Source of the DNA: Apiotrichum sp. Y4204
Taxonomy: Eukaryota; Basidiomycota; Tremellomycetes; Trichosporonales; Trichosporonaceae
Direction of reading: 5' to 3'
Assembly: GCA_025531455.1 (NCBI GenBank)
Contig: JAMYHL010000007.1
Coordinates: forward strand, 558,001-622,000
DNA: 64,000 nucleotides
Shown: positions 1 to 10,932 of the stretch, piece by piece
Numbering within the stretch: position 1 is the first letter of the stretch
Layout of the letters: every line of letters starts with the position of its first letter
Position numbers and translations under genes: made by a program
Notes under the pieces: model-generated
What the model saw: only the letters and a program-made list of their open reading frames with translations
What the model was told of the DNA's origin: nothing
The model's database searches: none

Positions 1-3000
1 CTCGATGCTGACCCCAGTCCCCATCATCGAGCTCATCCTCAAGTCGCCTAATCTGTCCAGCCCCAATCTCCCCGTCACGCCTAACTCGACTACTACCGCG
101 CTGCACATCGCGAGCGAGATTGGCCGTCTAGATGCAGGTGCGTCCCAGATCGACGTCTGATCGACCATAAGAACGTTCTCGGCTCGATGTGTGGCTGTAT
201 GTCCTCCCGTCACATGCCGTGGTCGACGGAGGTCATTGTATCAGTGTCCTTTTGTCTTGCCACCGAGAACGAGTCAACAGTCGATCAGTCCCCAGTCTCT
301 CGTCCCCACGAAATTGCACCGTGACACCGCTGACCCTCCAGTTGAGCTGCTCCTCAAAGACCCGCGCACCGATGACACCCTCAAGGACGACAAAGGACGG
401 ACGCCGCTCGAGTGCGCAAGCAACGTTGAAGTGGCCAACCTGATTGAGCGTACGTACCCGCATCTCCCTCATCTCTTACACCAGAATTCCGTGCCGCATA
501 CCAGGCCCGCTACATGAAGCTCCTCGCAAACTACATCAGTAGCCCGCTCTCCTCCGTCGAGGAGAGCAGCAAAATCTCCGCTTTCATCGAGCAGCCCCGC
601 GCCGAGTCGCTCAACTTGAATGCCCTCGACGAGCGTTCCGGCCTGTCCCTTCTCCACGAGGCCGCACGGTAAGCTGCTTCCCGTAAATGCAGCACGCATC
701 TAACAGCAGCCGCCGCGACCTTCGCCTTGTCGAACTCGCAGTCAAGCGCGGCGCGGATGTCTTTGTCCGTGACCGCAAGGGCAAACGCGTTCTCGAGCAT
801 GACAAGGGCGCTGATGAGCGCATCAAGGCTTACCTCCGGCAGTGTACGTTGACCTTGTGAATCCCGCTCACACCCAGTCAGCAACCAGGACAGTCTGATC
901 CAACCCAAGAGCGACGGACGTCCTCCAGACCTCAAGGGCTTCCTTAGCAAATGGGTCAACTACCGCCAGGGCTGGAGGACCCGCTGGTTTGTGCTGGAGA
1001 ATGGTGTTCTTAGCTATTGTGAGTTGACTCACGATTCGCATAACTCACCCACCAGACCGCAATCGCGAGGACGAGCAAATTGCGTGTCGCGGCTCCATCG
1101 CGCTTGCGACTGCCAACCTTCACGCCTCGTCGGACGGCAGCCGCTTCGAGGTCAGCTCGGCAGCGAGCACCTCGGTGCCGAAGATGATCGTAAAGTCCAG
1201 CGCTCGCGGTGAGATTGCCCGCTGGGTGCAGGCTATCCGTCTCAACATGGAGTACTACCAGAGTGGCAAGCAGACCGCCGATGCGGGTGCGGGTGTGAAG
1301 CGTGTGCCGTCCAACGCACGCTCGATTGCGCCAAGCATTCGCTCAGTTGCCCCAGAGCGTGCTCTTGGGACGCAGCTCAGTGAGCTTCCTCCCGCGGACG
1401 GCTTCCTTCATCCGGGCCTCAAGCGCTCCGCAACCGGCGCCAGCGCCGTTTCGTCAAAGTCCGCAACCTCGCCCCGTGTCGGACGCCCGCCCTCTGGCAC
1501 TGTTGCGCCCAGGTTTCGCGAAGCATCTCCCACTGGAGGTAACACCAGTGATGCTGGTTCTTCTGCTGGCGATCACGCTTCTCTTGATGAGCGTCAGAGC
1601 GAGACAATTCCCCATGAGTCCGAGTTTGAGTTGGGGATGAACAATCTCAAGGCCCAGCTCGAGCTCACAGAGCAGCTTGTTGGCTCCATCGTTACGCCTC
1701 CGTCGTCGGTCCACGGCTCGCCCGACCCCTCGCGCGCCCCACCCTCGTCGTCTCGTCAGCAGGAGGTGAAGGACGCCATTCGCACCTCGCTCGCCACCGT
1801 CATCTCGTTGGTCCAGCGTCAGCATGACATGACGCTTGACCGGGAGCAGTTTTTTAGCAACCGCATCGCCCGCGAGGTCCAGGCTCGCAAGCTCTGGGAG
1901 GACAACTTGCTTGCTGTCGCGCAGCAGCAGGCCGAGACCGACCGCCAGCTCACCGAGGCCGCCAAGGACAACGAGAAGAAGCGCCGTGCGCTCCGCCAGG
2001 CCCGCGGCGTGCTTGCCGAGATCAGCATGAGCAACCCCACGTCGCCCGTCCCCGAAGGCGCCACCCACGACCCTATGGTCAGTGCTGCAATTTCCCACTC
2101 TCCCGAGCGTACGCTGTCGCACGAACTTCCCCCGGCCGGTGTCGCCCCTCCGCTTCTGCAGCAGTCGCTGCGCAACTCGCTCTCGCGTGGGACTGGCGGC
2201 CGCCGGTCGATCTCGATATCAAACAACATGTCGCGTTCTTCCTTCTCCGTCCAGGATGTCAACCAGGTCGTTGCCGCTATTGACGACTCGGAGGACGACG
2301 ATGACGAGTTCTTCGACGCCATCGAAACTGGCACTATCCCCAATCTCAAGCTCTACGACTCGATAGCCAACCCCGAGCGCCCGGCTACGCCAACCGCTGA
2401 GGCACCGGCGCCGCCCAAGGAGGGCACCATTGCTCAGTACCTTGGCCGCAAGAGTCTCGAGCCGTACAGCCATGTCCGCCACCGTCTTCCCATTGATGAC
2501 GACAAGCGTCCTTCTGTCAGCTGTAAGTTGTGTTCTGCCTGTCGAGCTGACATTCAGTGTGGAGCATTCTCAAGTCGTCAATCGGCAAGGATCTCACCAA
2601 GATCACCTTCCCCGTCAACTTCAATGAGTGCACGTCAATGCTGCAGCGTATGGCTGAGGATATGGAGTACGACGCGTGTCTCACCGTGGCGGCGTCAGAG
2701 AGGGACTCTCTCAAGCGTATCGCGTTCGTGGCTGCCTTTGCCATGTCTAACTACTCGTCCACCATTGGTCGTGTCGCCAAGCCCTTCAACCCGCTGCTGT
2801 CGCAGAGCTTCGAGTATGCGATCCCCAACCGCTACCGGTACATTTCCGAGCAGGTCTCGCACCACCCTCCCATCTCGGCATGCTACTCGGAGGCACCGAC
2901 ATGGAAGTACTATGGTGAGGTCGACGCCAAGAACAAGTTCCAGGGCCGCTACTTTGAGATCCGCCCCACAGGAATGGCGCACTGCGAGCTCATCATCCCC

Positions 3001-3840
3001 CGCGAATGGGTCAAGCCCGGTCTCAACTACCCATCCGCCGGTCCAGAGTATCCGGAAGGCTACGTGGTCGAGCACTACTCGTGGAAGAAGGTTATCACCA
3101 ACGTGTCCAACTTCATCATGGGCACACCGATCATCGACCACTACGGTGACCTCACCGTCACCAACCACCGCACAGGCGAGACATCCACGCTCACCTTCAA
3201 GCCCCGCAGCTGGCGTGGCAAGGACGCCTTTGAGATCAAGGGCAACGTTCTGGATGCGAACGGCAACCCGGCATGGGAGATTGCTGGCCGTGAGTTGCAA
3301 TCAAATGGAGCACACTGCTGACAATTAGGCTGGGACTCGCAGCTCATTGCCCGTCAGGCGGGTATCGCGTCTGCTCCTCTTGATGTCAACGCGGAGGTTG
3401 CCGAGGACACGACAGAGTACATGCAGCTGTGGCGGAACACGGAAAAGCCGCCTGCTCCGTTCAACCTCACGCCGTACGCCGTGACGCTCAACGACATTCC
3501 CAACGGTCTGGAGCAGTACCTTGCGCCGACCGACTGCCGTCTACGCACGGACCAGCGCGCGTTCGAGAACGCAGACTACGACCGCGCGCAGGACCTCAAG
3601 ACGGCCAACGAGGAGAAGCAGCGTGAGACGCGCCGCCTCCGCGCCGAGGGCAAGCTGCCGCCGCACGAGCCGCGGTGGTTCTCGGCGCAGACGGATGAGG
3701 ACACGGGCGAGCGCGTGTGGGTGCCCCGCCGCGCGTCCGATGGCGAGGTCAAGTTCTGGCACGACCGCGAGCTGCAGGGCGACCGCCCACGGGGGCAGAA
3801 GTGGCCCGAGGTCGACCACATTTTCGTCGAGGACCCTTAG
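1..3840 (+). CDS. OSH1: Osh1/Osh2-type oxysterol-binding protein, 5' end outside window
   Basis: Lipid-transfer protein expected at ER membrane contact sites, exchanging sterol or phosphoinositide. The first codons lie left of the window. Spliced exons read in order: ankyrin-like segments (about 2-850, e.g. TTALHIASEIGRLDA and GRTPLECASNVEVANLI), a PH domain (about 925-1260, LKGFLSKWVNYRQGWRTRW), a long Ser/Pro-rich linker with a coiled segment (1800-2030), an acidic FFAT motif EFFDAIE (2306-2326), and the sterol-binding domain with the family signature EQVSHHPPISA near 2850. At least seven short introns interrupt it, for example at about 2523-2557 and after 3288. The last exon ends in VEDP and TAG at 3838-3840. 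ANK-PH-FFAT-ORD order is that of yeast Osh1/Osh2. It converges on NAR1 with about 250 bp between the stop codons. The assignment is firm; the exact exon edges in the ankyrin part are inferred by eye. Confidence 0.92.
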
Positions 3841-4089
3841 AGCCATGGGCTGCCATCGCCGCGTAATCTAGTGCGAGGAACACTGCAGGGTCGGTGTATG
3901 TGAACGATAATAAACGCAATAGCTAGAAATTTTTGCGCTTTCCTGCGCTGTGTGATATATGAACTGATTTGGATTGAGAAGGAGACGGGATGCGGCCGGG
4001 AAGTACGCGTCGTTTTTGCTTGCTGGCCCGATATGCAAGATGGCATGCAATGCAGATTGATACAATACCAATACAACTCTATCAGTTCT

Positions 4090-6043
4090 CTACCACATAG
4101 CCTGCTCGTGGGTCAGTCCACCTTGGGAGAGCACGTCGCTCTCGACCTTTGCAAAGCTCGCTGATGTGGCGCCCTTATCGGCCGCAAGGAGGGTCTCGAC
4201 GACCTGGTGTGCGACCGGGTCAGCAGCGCGTGTGCGTTCCGGCCAGGCAGGGAGCGTCTCGCCCTCGGTCCGCGCACCCTCGCCGACCGGACTGGGCGGC
4301 GGCGTCGGCAGACCGGTCCAGTACACGTCCTCGACGGACGCGACCCACTCCTTTGTGCTCCAGCGCATGTCCTCGCCGAGGCCCGACGACGTGAGCTGGG
4401 ACGCGACGCCGTCGTCTGCCATCGGGCGCGGATATCCCTCTGCGTCTTTTGCGTCTTTTGCGTCCTTTGCAGGCTTCATCTGCCCGCCGCCGTTGACACA
4501 GCCGCCAGGACAAGCCATGACCTCAATAAAGTCGAGTTTCTTCTCCTCGCGGGCGGCAGCAAGCGCCGCCGACACCAGGTCGACGGCCTCGGATGGGGTT
4601 CCCGGCGTTCCGGGCGTGGACGGGGTGGCAATTTCTGTCGCGGCTGTGCGTTTCCTCCGCCGGGCAGCCACCGCCGCCTGAAGCTTGCCTGCGCCCGCGC
4701 CTCGCGGGCCGGCGCGACCACGGCCACTCTCTTTGCCTACCCGCCGCACCATGTTCTGCAGGTTCCGGAACCCGTACACTGTCGCGCCCTTGAAGAGGAC
4801 CTTGTCGTCCGCTTCGAGCGTGTACTCGACGTTATCGGTCGAGCCGCGGACGCGACGGGTAGAGAGACGTGCGCCGGGGTGCGCTGCCGCCAGCGCTGAG
4901 AGAAGGGCGCCGACGTACGAACCTGATGAGGAGCCCGGGTGCTGCAAGAGTTCGGGGAAGGGAGTGCGGGATTCTGGGTCGACGGTCGTGGGCGCCAGCG
5001 GCGGGAGGGCCTCGCCCTCTACCGGAGCCATGGGGTCGAAGCCGAGTTCAGCAAGCAGCAGGTCGAGCTCGCCCGTCGTGAGCACGCAGTCTGTGTCTTT
5101 CGTCTTGTACACTTCTGAAAAAAAGTCGGCGCGGCTCGCCTCGAGCTTCTTGTCGTAGCACGGCATCGCGGTGACGTGGTAGATCTTATCCGGGGTGGTG
5201 TTGTTTGCCGCCGCGAACCAAATCTTGGCGAGCGCGCCGGCCACACCCTGTGCGCTACGCGCCGCTGAGAGGAGGGGGAGAAGTTCGCCCTGGGCCTTTT
5301 CTGCATAGCATACCCAGCCCGGACATGCAGACGCGAGGACGGGGAGGGTCTGGGCCTTCTGTCGCGCCGCAAACTCGCGCACGGTCTCGAGGAGGGAGAT
5401 GTGCCGCGCAAAGGTCGTGTCCCAAACGCGCCAGGCGCCCCGCTCGGGGGCGGAGAGGAAGGCGCGGATCCGGCGCAGCAGGACGAGCAGCGGTATCGGC
5501 CGGGTAGAGTGCGCGGCCGCGTAGCTTGCCGATAGGGAGGCGAGCGTCTGCGGCGCAATGGAGAGAATGGGCGTGCGCTCAAACTTGCCCTCCTGGATAT
5601 ATGCCAGCACCTCGTTATGGCTCTGCATCGTGATGAGGAGCGACTCTGTGGATGTAATGCACCCGCTGTTGTCAGCATGTTGCTATCGAGTTTCGTTACC
5701 CACCTGCATGCCAGACAGTCGTTCAAGCTAATCTCGGCCTTCTTCAGCGCCTGCCTTCCAGCAACCTCTACAGACCCGGAGGTCGGGTACGTCGAGACCT
5801 CGTAGTAGTTGTTATTCCCGTCAATGACAATCTCCGTCTGCGGGTCAGTCCAACTACACTAACAGCAGCGTCCGCAATTATTTGCCACTCACGTTCCCAT
5901 CGCCGTCGGTCGCGGGCTTGCTGCCCCGCACGGGGATGATGCACGCCTGCGACGGCGTGAGAAAGTCGTCGAGATCGGTGATTTGCTGTGGGTCAGCATA
6001 TGCGTTCGGCGGGGTGACTTGCCAGTGCGCCGGCGAACGTCAT
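4090..6043 (-). CDS. NAR1: Cytosolic Fe-S cluster assembly factor Nar1
   Basis: Iron-hydrogenase-like protein of the cytosolic iron-sulfur assembly (CIA) machinery, carrying clusters between the scaffold and the targeting complex. I read four exons: 6043-6023, 5985-5893, 5837-5704 and 5665-4090. Joined, they begin [20 protein letters not shown], matching the Nar1 N-terminus. The conserved cysteines are visible: SQAC, then CLACSGC across the exon 3/4 junction, then ACPGWVC (about 5300), MPCYDKK (about 5155) and [12 protein letters not shown] (about 4490). The first intron (5986-6022) starts with GC rather than GT, and exon 1 encodes only seven residues. A KDA triplet repeat (about 4440-4475) lies in a loop after the CPGGC motif. 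The stop is TAG at 4090-4092. All cysteines expected for both clusters are present, so the gene looks functional. Confidence 0.93.
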
Positions 6044-7373
6044 CGTGGCTAAGAGGAGGGATGGGGGATGGAGGGGGGTGTCCGACTTGCGGACAAGCTG
6101 GTTTGCAGACTTGTGAGCTGGCTGATGGGGAGGAGCTGAGTGGAGAAAGCTAGTTGTGAGTTCTGTGCTGTTTCCACTCGTGTTGCTGTTGTATCGTTTT
6201 TCGTCGTCGTTTGTGTGGGATGGGTGACAACTTGAACAGGTGGCAACATGGATTCCAACTTTTTAGTCATCACACGAGTCATTTGCTGCCAGCCGGCTGC
6301 GTTGTTATCGCGGCGATCGCGTTCGCTGGCGAGCCCATCTCCGCCGATCCGTCCTGGTGGGTGATCAGCGGAAGCAAACCCACGTGAATTCTACCTGGCC
6401 GATCCTGCTTCTCCCACAGGTGACAACCTGATCGGCAGATCGGCAGATCGTCTTGAAACTGGCCTGTTGACCCCGACGCTGCCCGAGGTTCAGTCACAGA
6501 TCACAGAGCGTCCTGTAACTTTGAGGCTGCTGACACCAGCTCTCCATCTACAGCTCATACATGACCATATACGGGTGGGTTGCGCTTAATGTGCCCATGT
6601 CCAGTGGTCGACCAGATACCCAGACACGTACGTTCTATTTCCGGCGGTGGGGTGTGAATGGCAGTGCTGCCACACGAGGGGGAAGCTGTGTGTTGAGGGT
6701 TGAGGTTGGCATTTGAAACTGATCTTGCCCAATCGACTGGAAATCTAGAACGAACACGCGCAAGCGGCTTACAAGAGATACTCACATTGGCTCTCTTTGC
6801 GAGCTTGCTCATCTTGATCACAGGTACTTACTCATCCTGGTGCTCGATTCGGGTGTCTCCATCGAGTCACTGGATCTGTGGTCTGGGCCCATTGCCCCGG
6901 GTGTCACTTAAGGTCGCAGGGACGGATCTGATAACGCATTCACCTCCAGTGTGGCACTCGCAGTTCAGTACGATGTACCCCAGATCACCATCTCGGCGCC
7001 TTTTAACGGGCACTCACGGGCAGAACCAGATCCCCCCCTTGCGTGCGTGACTCCAACACCAGAGTGCTCTCTGACCCCGACGGAGCAGGCCCGTCGGCAT
7101 CCGACAGATGTATATGAACATGTCCCATGTGCTCCATCGGTACCCCGTTTCCATTCCCATCTTACTTTCGTCATTGTGCAGGCCACACTCCTCGCTGGTT
7201 GAGGACCTCATCTGTAAGTCCGTCCATGGGCTGCACGATCCCGGGCGACGTATGCACATAGAGGCGTGCTTTAAAACGCTGCGGTCTTCGAACAGCACGA
7301 ACTAACAGCTCAGCCACTCTTTCATCAAACCAGTCGTTCCGCTACACGTTCTCTAACTACACCCACGCCCATC
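6044..7373. other. Intergenic, no gene seen
   Basis: About 1.3 kb between the divergent NAR1 and glucanase starts. Only short open frames without coding character or splice support occur on either strand. A TTTAAAA box at 7270-7276 lies about 100 bp before the glucanase ATG. The stretch presumably holds both promoters. Confidence 0.6.
7270..7276 (+). promoter_or_regulatory. TATA-like box of the GH128 gene
   Basis: TTTAAAA about 100 bp before the ATG at 7374, the same spacing as other TATA-like boxes in this window. Confidence 0.35.
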
Positions 7374-8567
7374 ATGCAGCTTGCTCTTCTCCTTCCCCTC
7401 CTCGTCGCCCTCGCCACCGCCGCACCCGTCACGCCGTGCGGCCACAAGGTCGAGTCTGCCCTTCCGTCCACAAGTGCGGCGGCATCTGGGTTGACTGGGG
7501 GGAGCGTCGCCGCACCACTCAGTCTACCGCCCCAGCAGCAGCAGAATAACCAAGGTCCGCCAGAGCGGCAGCCTGTGCAGCTCGCCGGCCAGGAACCGCC
7601 TCAGCCGCCCTCCCAGAAAACGCCAGGGCAGAAGCCAGCGGAACAGAAGCCAGTCAATCAGGTCAAGCAACAGTCACAAGAACCGGACGGCCAGCAACAA
7701 CAGGCACAGCTTCCAGCAAAGCCAGAGGGAGAGCCGAAGCAGGTAGCCACGCAGGGCCAGCAACAGCAGGGCGGCGGCGGCGGCAGCAGCCTGATTCCTA
7801 ATGGCATCAAGGCCGGTATCTCGTCGGGCAACGGTATCAAACACTTCGGCGACAACATCGGGTGGTGGTACGACTGGTCCACGAATCCGACTGGCAACCC
7901 GGGTCCAGTCGCGATTCCCATGCTTTGGGGGGACGGCCACCTGGGCGGGCTGGACGACGATGCGAAGCGGTTCGAGGACTTTAAGAAGACGACTCTCAAC
8001 CTGGACCCCGCGCCGAAGTACGTCATGGGCTTTGAGGAGCCGGACTGCGCGGCTGGTAGCGGCAGTGCAGATCTCTCGGTCAGCCAGGGCGCCAAGGTGT
8101 GGGACGAGATGATGGCGCCTCTGAAAGCCAAGGGGACGATCCTCATCTCGCCGAGCATGTGCAAGCAGGCGGATGAGGAGTGGCTCACCCCGTTCGACAA
8201 GGAGATCAAGACAAAGTGGGATATCACCAATGTGCATATCAACAAGCTCGACGCGGAGGGTATCAAGAAGGTGCTCGAGAAACACAGGGCGTACGGCAAG
8301 CCCATGCTCGTATCGGAGTTTGCATGCGTCGACGACAAGAACGGCTTCACGCCGTGTAGCGACGACGGCAAGATTGCAGAGTACATCAACACGATTGTGC
8401 CGATTCTCGAAAAGGACCCGGACGTCGTCGGTTACTCGTTCTCCAATGGCCGCGGGCTCGGAGACAAGTGGGTGCTCACCAACGGCGAGGGCCCCGATGC
8501 GCCGCTCAGTGCGGCCGGACAGGCGTACCTCAATGCCATCAAGGCTGCTCGCGGCGGCGGCAATTAG
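7374..8567 (+). CDS. Secreted glycoside hydrolase, GH128 / Asl1-like catalytic core
   Basis: Intronless, 397 residues. An N-terminal signal peptide (MQLALLLPLLVALATAAP) is followed by a low-complexity Gln/Pro-rich linker (about residues 45-140) and a catalytic domain beginning near KAGISSGNGIKHF. The motif GFEEPDC (about 8031) fits the acid/base loop, whose second Glu aligns with the Glu of the usual NEPD. VSEFAC (about 8312) fits the nucleophile loop. Family members cleave beta-1,3-glucan, so cell-wall glucan remodelling is the likely role (family knowledge). The Asn of NEPD is replaced by Glu here. The linker suggests a wall-spanning or exposed enzyme, and I see no GPI-type tail. The stop is TAG at 8565-8567. 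The alternative is a non-catalytic relative, but both Glu residues are kept. Confidence 0.82.
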   Translation: MQLALLLPLLVALATAAPVTPCGHKVESALPSTSAAASGLTGGSVAAPLSLPPQQQQNNQGPPERQPVQLAGQEPPQPPSQKTPGQKPAEQKPVNQVKQQSQEPDGQQQQAQLPAKPEGEPKQVATQGQQQQGGGGGSSLIPNGIKAGISSGNGIKHFGDNIGWWYDWSTNPTGNPGPVAIPMLWGDGHLGGLDDDAKRFEDFKKTTLNLDPAPKYVMGFEEPDCAAGSGSADLSVSQGAKVWDEMMAPLKAKGTILISPSMCKQADEEWLTPFDKEIKTKWDITNVHINKLDAEGIKKVLEKHRAYGKPMLVSEFACVDDKNGFTPCSDDGKIAEYINTIVPILEKDPDVVGYSFSNGRGLGDKWVLTNGEGPDAPLSAAGQAYLNAIKAARGGGN

Positions 8568-8750
8568 GCGCTGGGGTTGCAGAGCCTTGAAAGAGTCGGC
8601 GGGCTGGTCCCGTTGGCCCCCATTGGAAAGTTTGCATACCGCCATAACCATAACCTATCACCTATAGCTCCTGTAGCTCCGTACATCTATGTCCTGCCAG
8701 TTGCACAGATTGTTGCGGACCGAATGACTACACGTGGGGCTTTTTCAGGA

Positions 8751-8850
8751 TGGTGAACTGATGATGAGGGTTGTGGCGAACTGATGTGGAAAGTGGCGAA
8801 CTGATGTGGCAAGTGGCAAACTGATGTGGGATGGTTAATGACTGATGGGC
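8751..8850. repeat. Tandem repeat, about 20-bp unit
   Basis: Four to five degenerate copies of a unit like GTGGCGAACTGATGTGGAAA follow one another. The two central copies differ at only a few bases and the flanking copies are more decayed. It is non-coding and lies just 3' of the glucanase. Confidence 0.8.
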
Positions 8851-8966
8851 CATGGGTAGACCCAACACTCTTCTCACATCATCCATCACACATCCACACA
8901 TCAATATGGACACATCCACTCATGCATTGACAACACCAAGGTGAACATTTTGCTCGACGCGCTGCA

Positions 8967-8974
8967 TATATAAA
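8967..8974 (+). promoter_or_regulatory. TATA box of the gene at 9143
   Basis: A perfect TATATAAA. The ATG that overlaps its last base (8974) is too close to be the start codon, which supports translation starting at 9143 or later. Confidence 0.6.
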
Positions 8975-9142
8975 TGGGCAGTCTGCTGGCCTTCTCCAGC
9001 TGCACCGCAACTATCATTCTCACCTCTCGCACTCTCTTGTCGCCCCAACAGCCGCCTCAAACAGCATCTACAGTAGCTAAACCATTGTCCCCTCACACCC
9101 GCCTCAAACAGCACCGTCCTGAACCCTTCCAGCTTTCAAGCA

Positions 9143-9899
9143 ATGCTGATGCTCGCTACTCTACTCGGGATGCGTAAGTGCTACACCTCCGACTGCGTTG
9201 ACCTCAGGAACCGCATTCGAGGCCGTCAAGCACGCCCACCTGCGGGTCGGAGCCACCAAAACTACCAAGATTTCTGTCGACTGCAACGCCACACGCCCCA
9301 CGGCGCTCAACCCCAAGCAAGGCCCGCCTCTCGACGCCGAAGTTCCCTCCCCGGGTCGCGAGTTAGTGGACCCCATCGGCGGCGACAACATCATCTCCTT
9401 CGGCGGCGGCGACAACATCATTTCCCTTGATGGCCTGCCCCCTTCTACGGCGGAGAAACTCATCCCCGGAGCACCGTCCGACGCTACGTACGGCTGCACC
9501 GACCTTAAGGAGGCGCTGGCTCTCTGGGAGATTTATTCGGCCCTGTTGGAAGACACCGATGACGATGAGACCGTGACGTATCAAGAACTGTCCGACCAGT
9601 CATCGGAGACCTTGTCATCAAATCGCGATTCTTCCGCTGAGTCGTCCTTCTTCGAGCTGACCGACGCGTCGCAAATCTCCTTCACCCCGTCGCATGTGTC
9701 GTTTTCCTCGGATTCCGCTTTTGGCTCGTCTGAAACATTACTCTCGCCACACAACGACACCAGCCTGGCTCTCCGTCTCGCCACCCAAAACCTCATCTAT
9801 CTGTCGACGCACTATGCTTCCCCGCATGTTTCCCTGCTCTCCCAGTCGGAGGATTCGATCGGTGCCGAGGTTTCGGTCCATACATTTGGCGCCTATTGA
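9143..9899 (+). CDS. Hypothetical protein, Ser/Thr-rich
   Basis: Not recognised. The proposed gene starts at the ATG at 9143 (MLMLATLLGM), has one 34-nt intron (9174-9207, GTAAGT to CTCAG), then continues in frame through TAFEAVKHAHLRVGATKT to TGA at 9897-9899, about 240 residues. If unspliced, an ATG at 9198 would open the same long frame. The protein carries a duplicated segment (GGDNIIS twice, about residues 75-90) and a Ser-rich C-terminal half (SSETLSSNRDSSAESS). There is no clear signal peptide or membrane segment. A strong TATA box lies 170 bp upstream. Gene status is likely because of the TATA box, intron and open frame; the function is unknown. Confidence 0.6.
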
Positions 9900-10278
9900 T
9901 GAAAGGCATGGTCGTCCCGAAAGACGGCGGTCAACACAGTAGTTGTTAATTGAACCAGTAAACTTCCCGTCACCAATTGTACATAGAAACAGCTCACACC
10001 CACATTCCAGAATGCCACATACATACAGTATCCTTGCAGACTTGTCTATAACTAATGACCGACTTCTCCAGCCGGCAAAGCTGCACAATCTGTGACATAT
10101 CTCGCAAACCCATTGTTTCACATCCGCGACGCATCACACCATGACAACACTAACGCAGTCCAAAGAAAAATTAAGACGCATGTGGTCCGTATACTGCTGC
10201 ATAACGAAGGCTATCCTATGGACAATCCTCACTCCCAACCTCCTGTGCTCTGACCCGACTCGGCAGCCCCATCATGGC
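9900..10278. other. Convergent intergenic, no gene seen
   Basis: 379 bp between the stop codons of two convergent genes. No coding frame or structured element is recognised. Confidence 0.6.
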
Positions 10279-10932
10279 CTACTGAGGAACGGGGATAGCA
10301 CGCATGCGCCAGACGTTGAAGTTGTTGGGGAAATCCTTCCGAAGATCAGCAACAGCGATCTTGTACGCGTCAATGGCGGGCTTGATGGCGCGGTGGAGCT
10401 GCACAGCGGTGCAGCCATCACGCACAGTCGCTTCGGCCTTGTAGATGACTGAGGGCATGAGAGTGTTGCCGAGCTCTTTGCTGCGCCTTTGAAATTCTTG
10501 GTCACGGGCATGCAGGCGCGCCATCTCGTCCGCCTTAAACTTTGCCTCACTCTCGGCGCGCATGTGGGGGGGAATTGGCATGCCGTCCCCGAGGGTCAGC
10601 ATGGTTGACTCCATGTACACGGGGATAACGGTGCCGAGTAGATCGCGGAGGTCGTCGGTGAGTGTGTTGTGCAGAGCCTCGCGGCGCGCGGGGGTGAGGC
10701 GTGGCGCGTTTTTCTGTCTTGTAAGCGTCATGCAGCCCGATCCTAGGATACCTTGAGAATTTCGTCGGCAATCTGTCGTCAGTGTTTGTTGGAGACTGGA
10801 AAGGTAACGCACAGAGGGGGCCATCGTAGCGAACAGGTTGGCGTTGATAACAGCAACCGCTTCCATGTCCTTGATCTTCTGCTCGAGGAGGTCGATACCA
10901 GCGTCGCCAGGGGGGTACTCCATGACGTTCAT
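10279..10932 (-). CDS. Hypothetical protein with 21-nt microexon
   Basis: Not recognised. The ATG at 10932 begins MNVMEYPPGDAGIDLLEQ. Two introns are inferred near 10710-10810: 40 nt (GTGCGT to GACAG, with CTGAC before the acceptor) and 38 nt (GTATCC to GACAG). They leave a 21-nt exon encoding IADEILK, so the protein reads FATMAPS-IADEILK-KNAPRLTPARREAL. The two introns total 78 nt, so the unspliced sequence also stays open; both are removed or neither. The rest is helical and charged (DEMARLHARDQEFQRRSKEL), compatible with a short coiled coil. About 190 residues if spliced. It has no signal peptide and is probably cytosolic. A TATAAATA box lies 85 bp upstream. Confidence 0.65.
   Translation of the reverse strand: MNVMEYPPGDAGIDLLEQKIKDMEAVAVINANLFATMAPSVRYLSSLQQTLTTDCRRNSQGILGSGCMTLTRQKNAPRLTPARREALHNTLTDDLRDLLGTVIPVYMESTMLTLGDGMPIPPHMRAESEAKFKADEMARLHARDQEFQRRSKELGNTLMPSVIYKAEATVRDGCTAVQLHRAIKPAIDAYKIAVADLRKDFPNNFNVWRMRAIPVPQ

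Larger units (their letters stand above)
8568..9142. other. Intergenic with tandem repeat and promoter
   Basis: Downstream of the glucanase and upstream of the small gene at 9143. It holds a 20-bp tandem repeat (8751-8850) and a strong TATA box (8967-8974), each listed separately. No gene is seen. Confidence 0.6.

Noticed and set aside
9738..10121. 127-codon minus-strand frame over the end of the gene at 9143
   Set aside because: Antisense to the better-supported gene and without motif.
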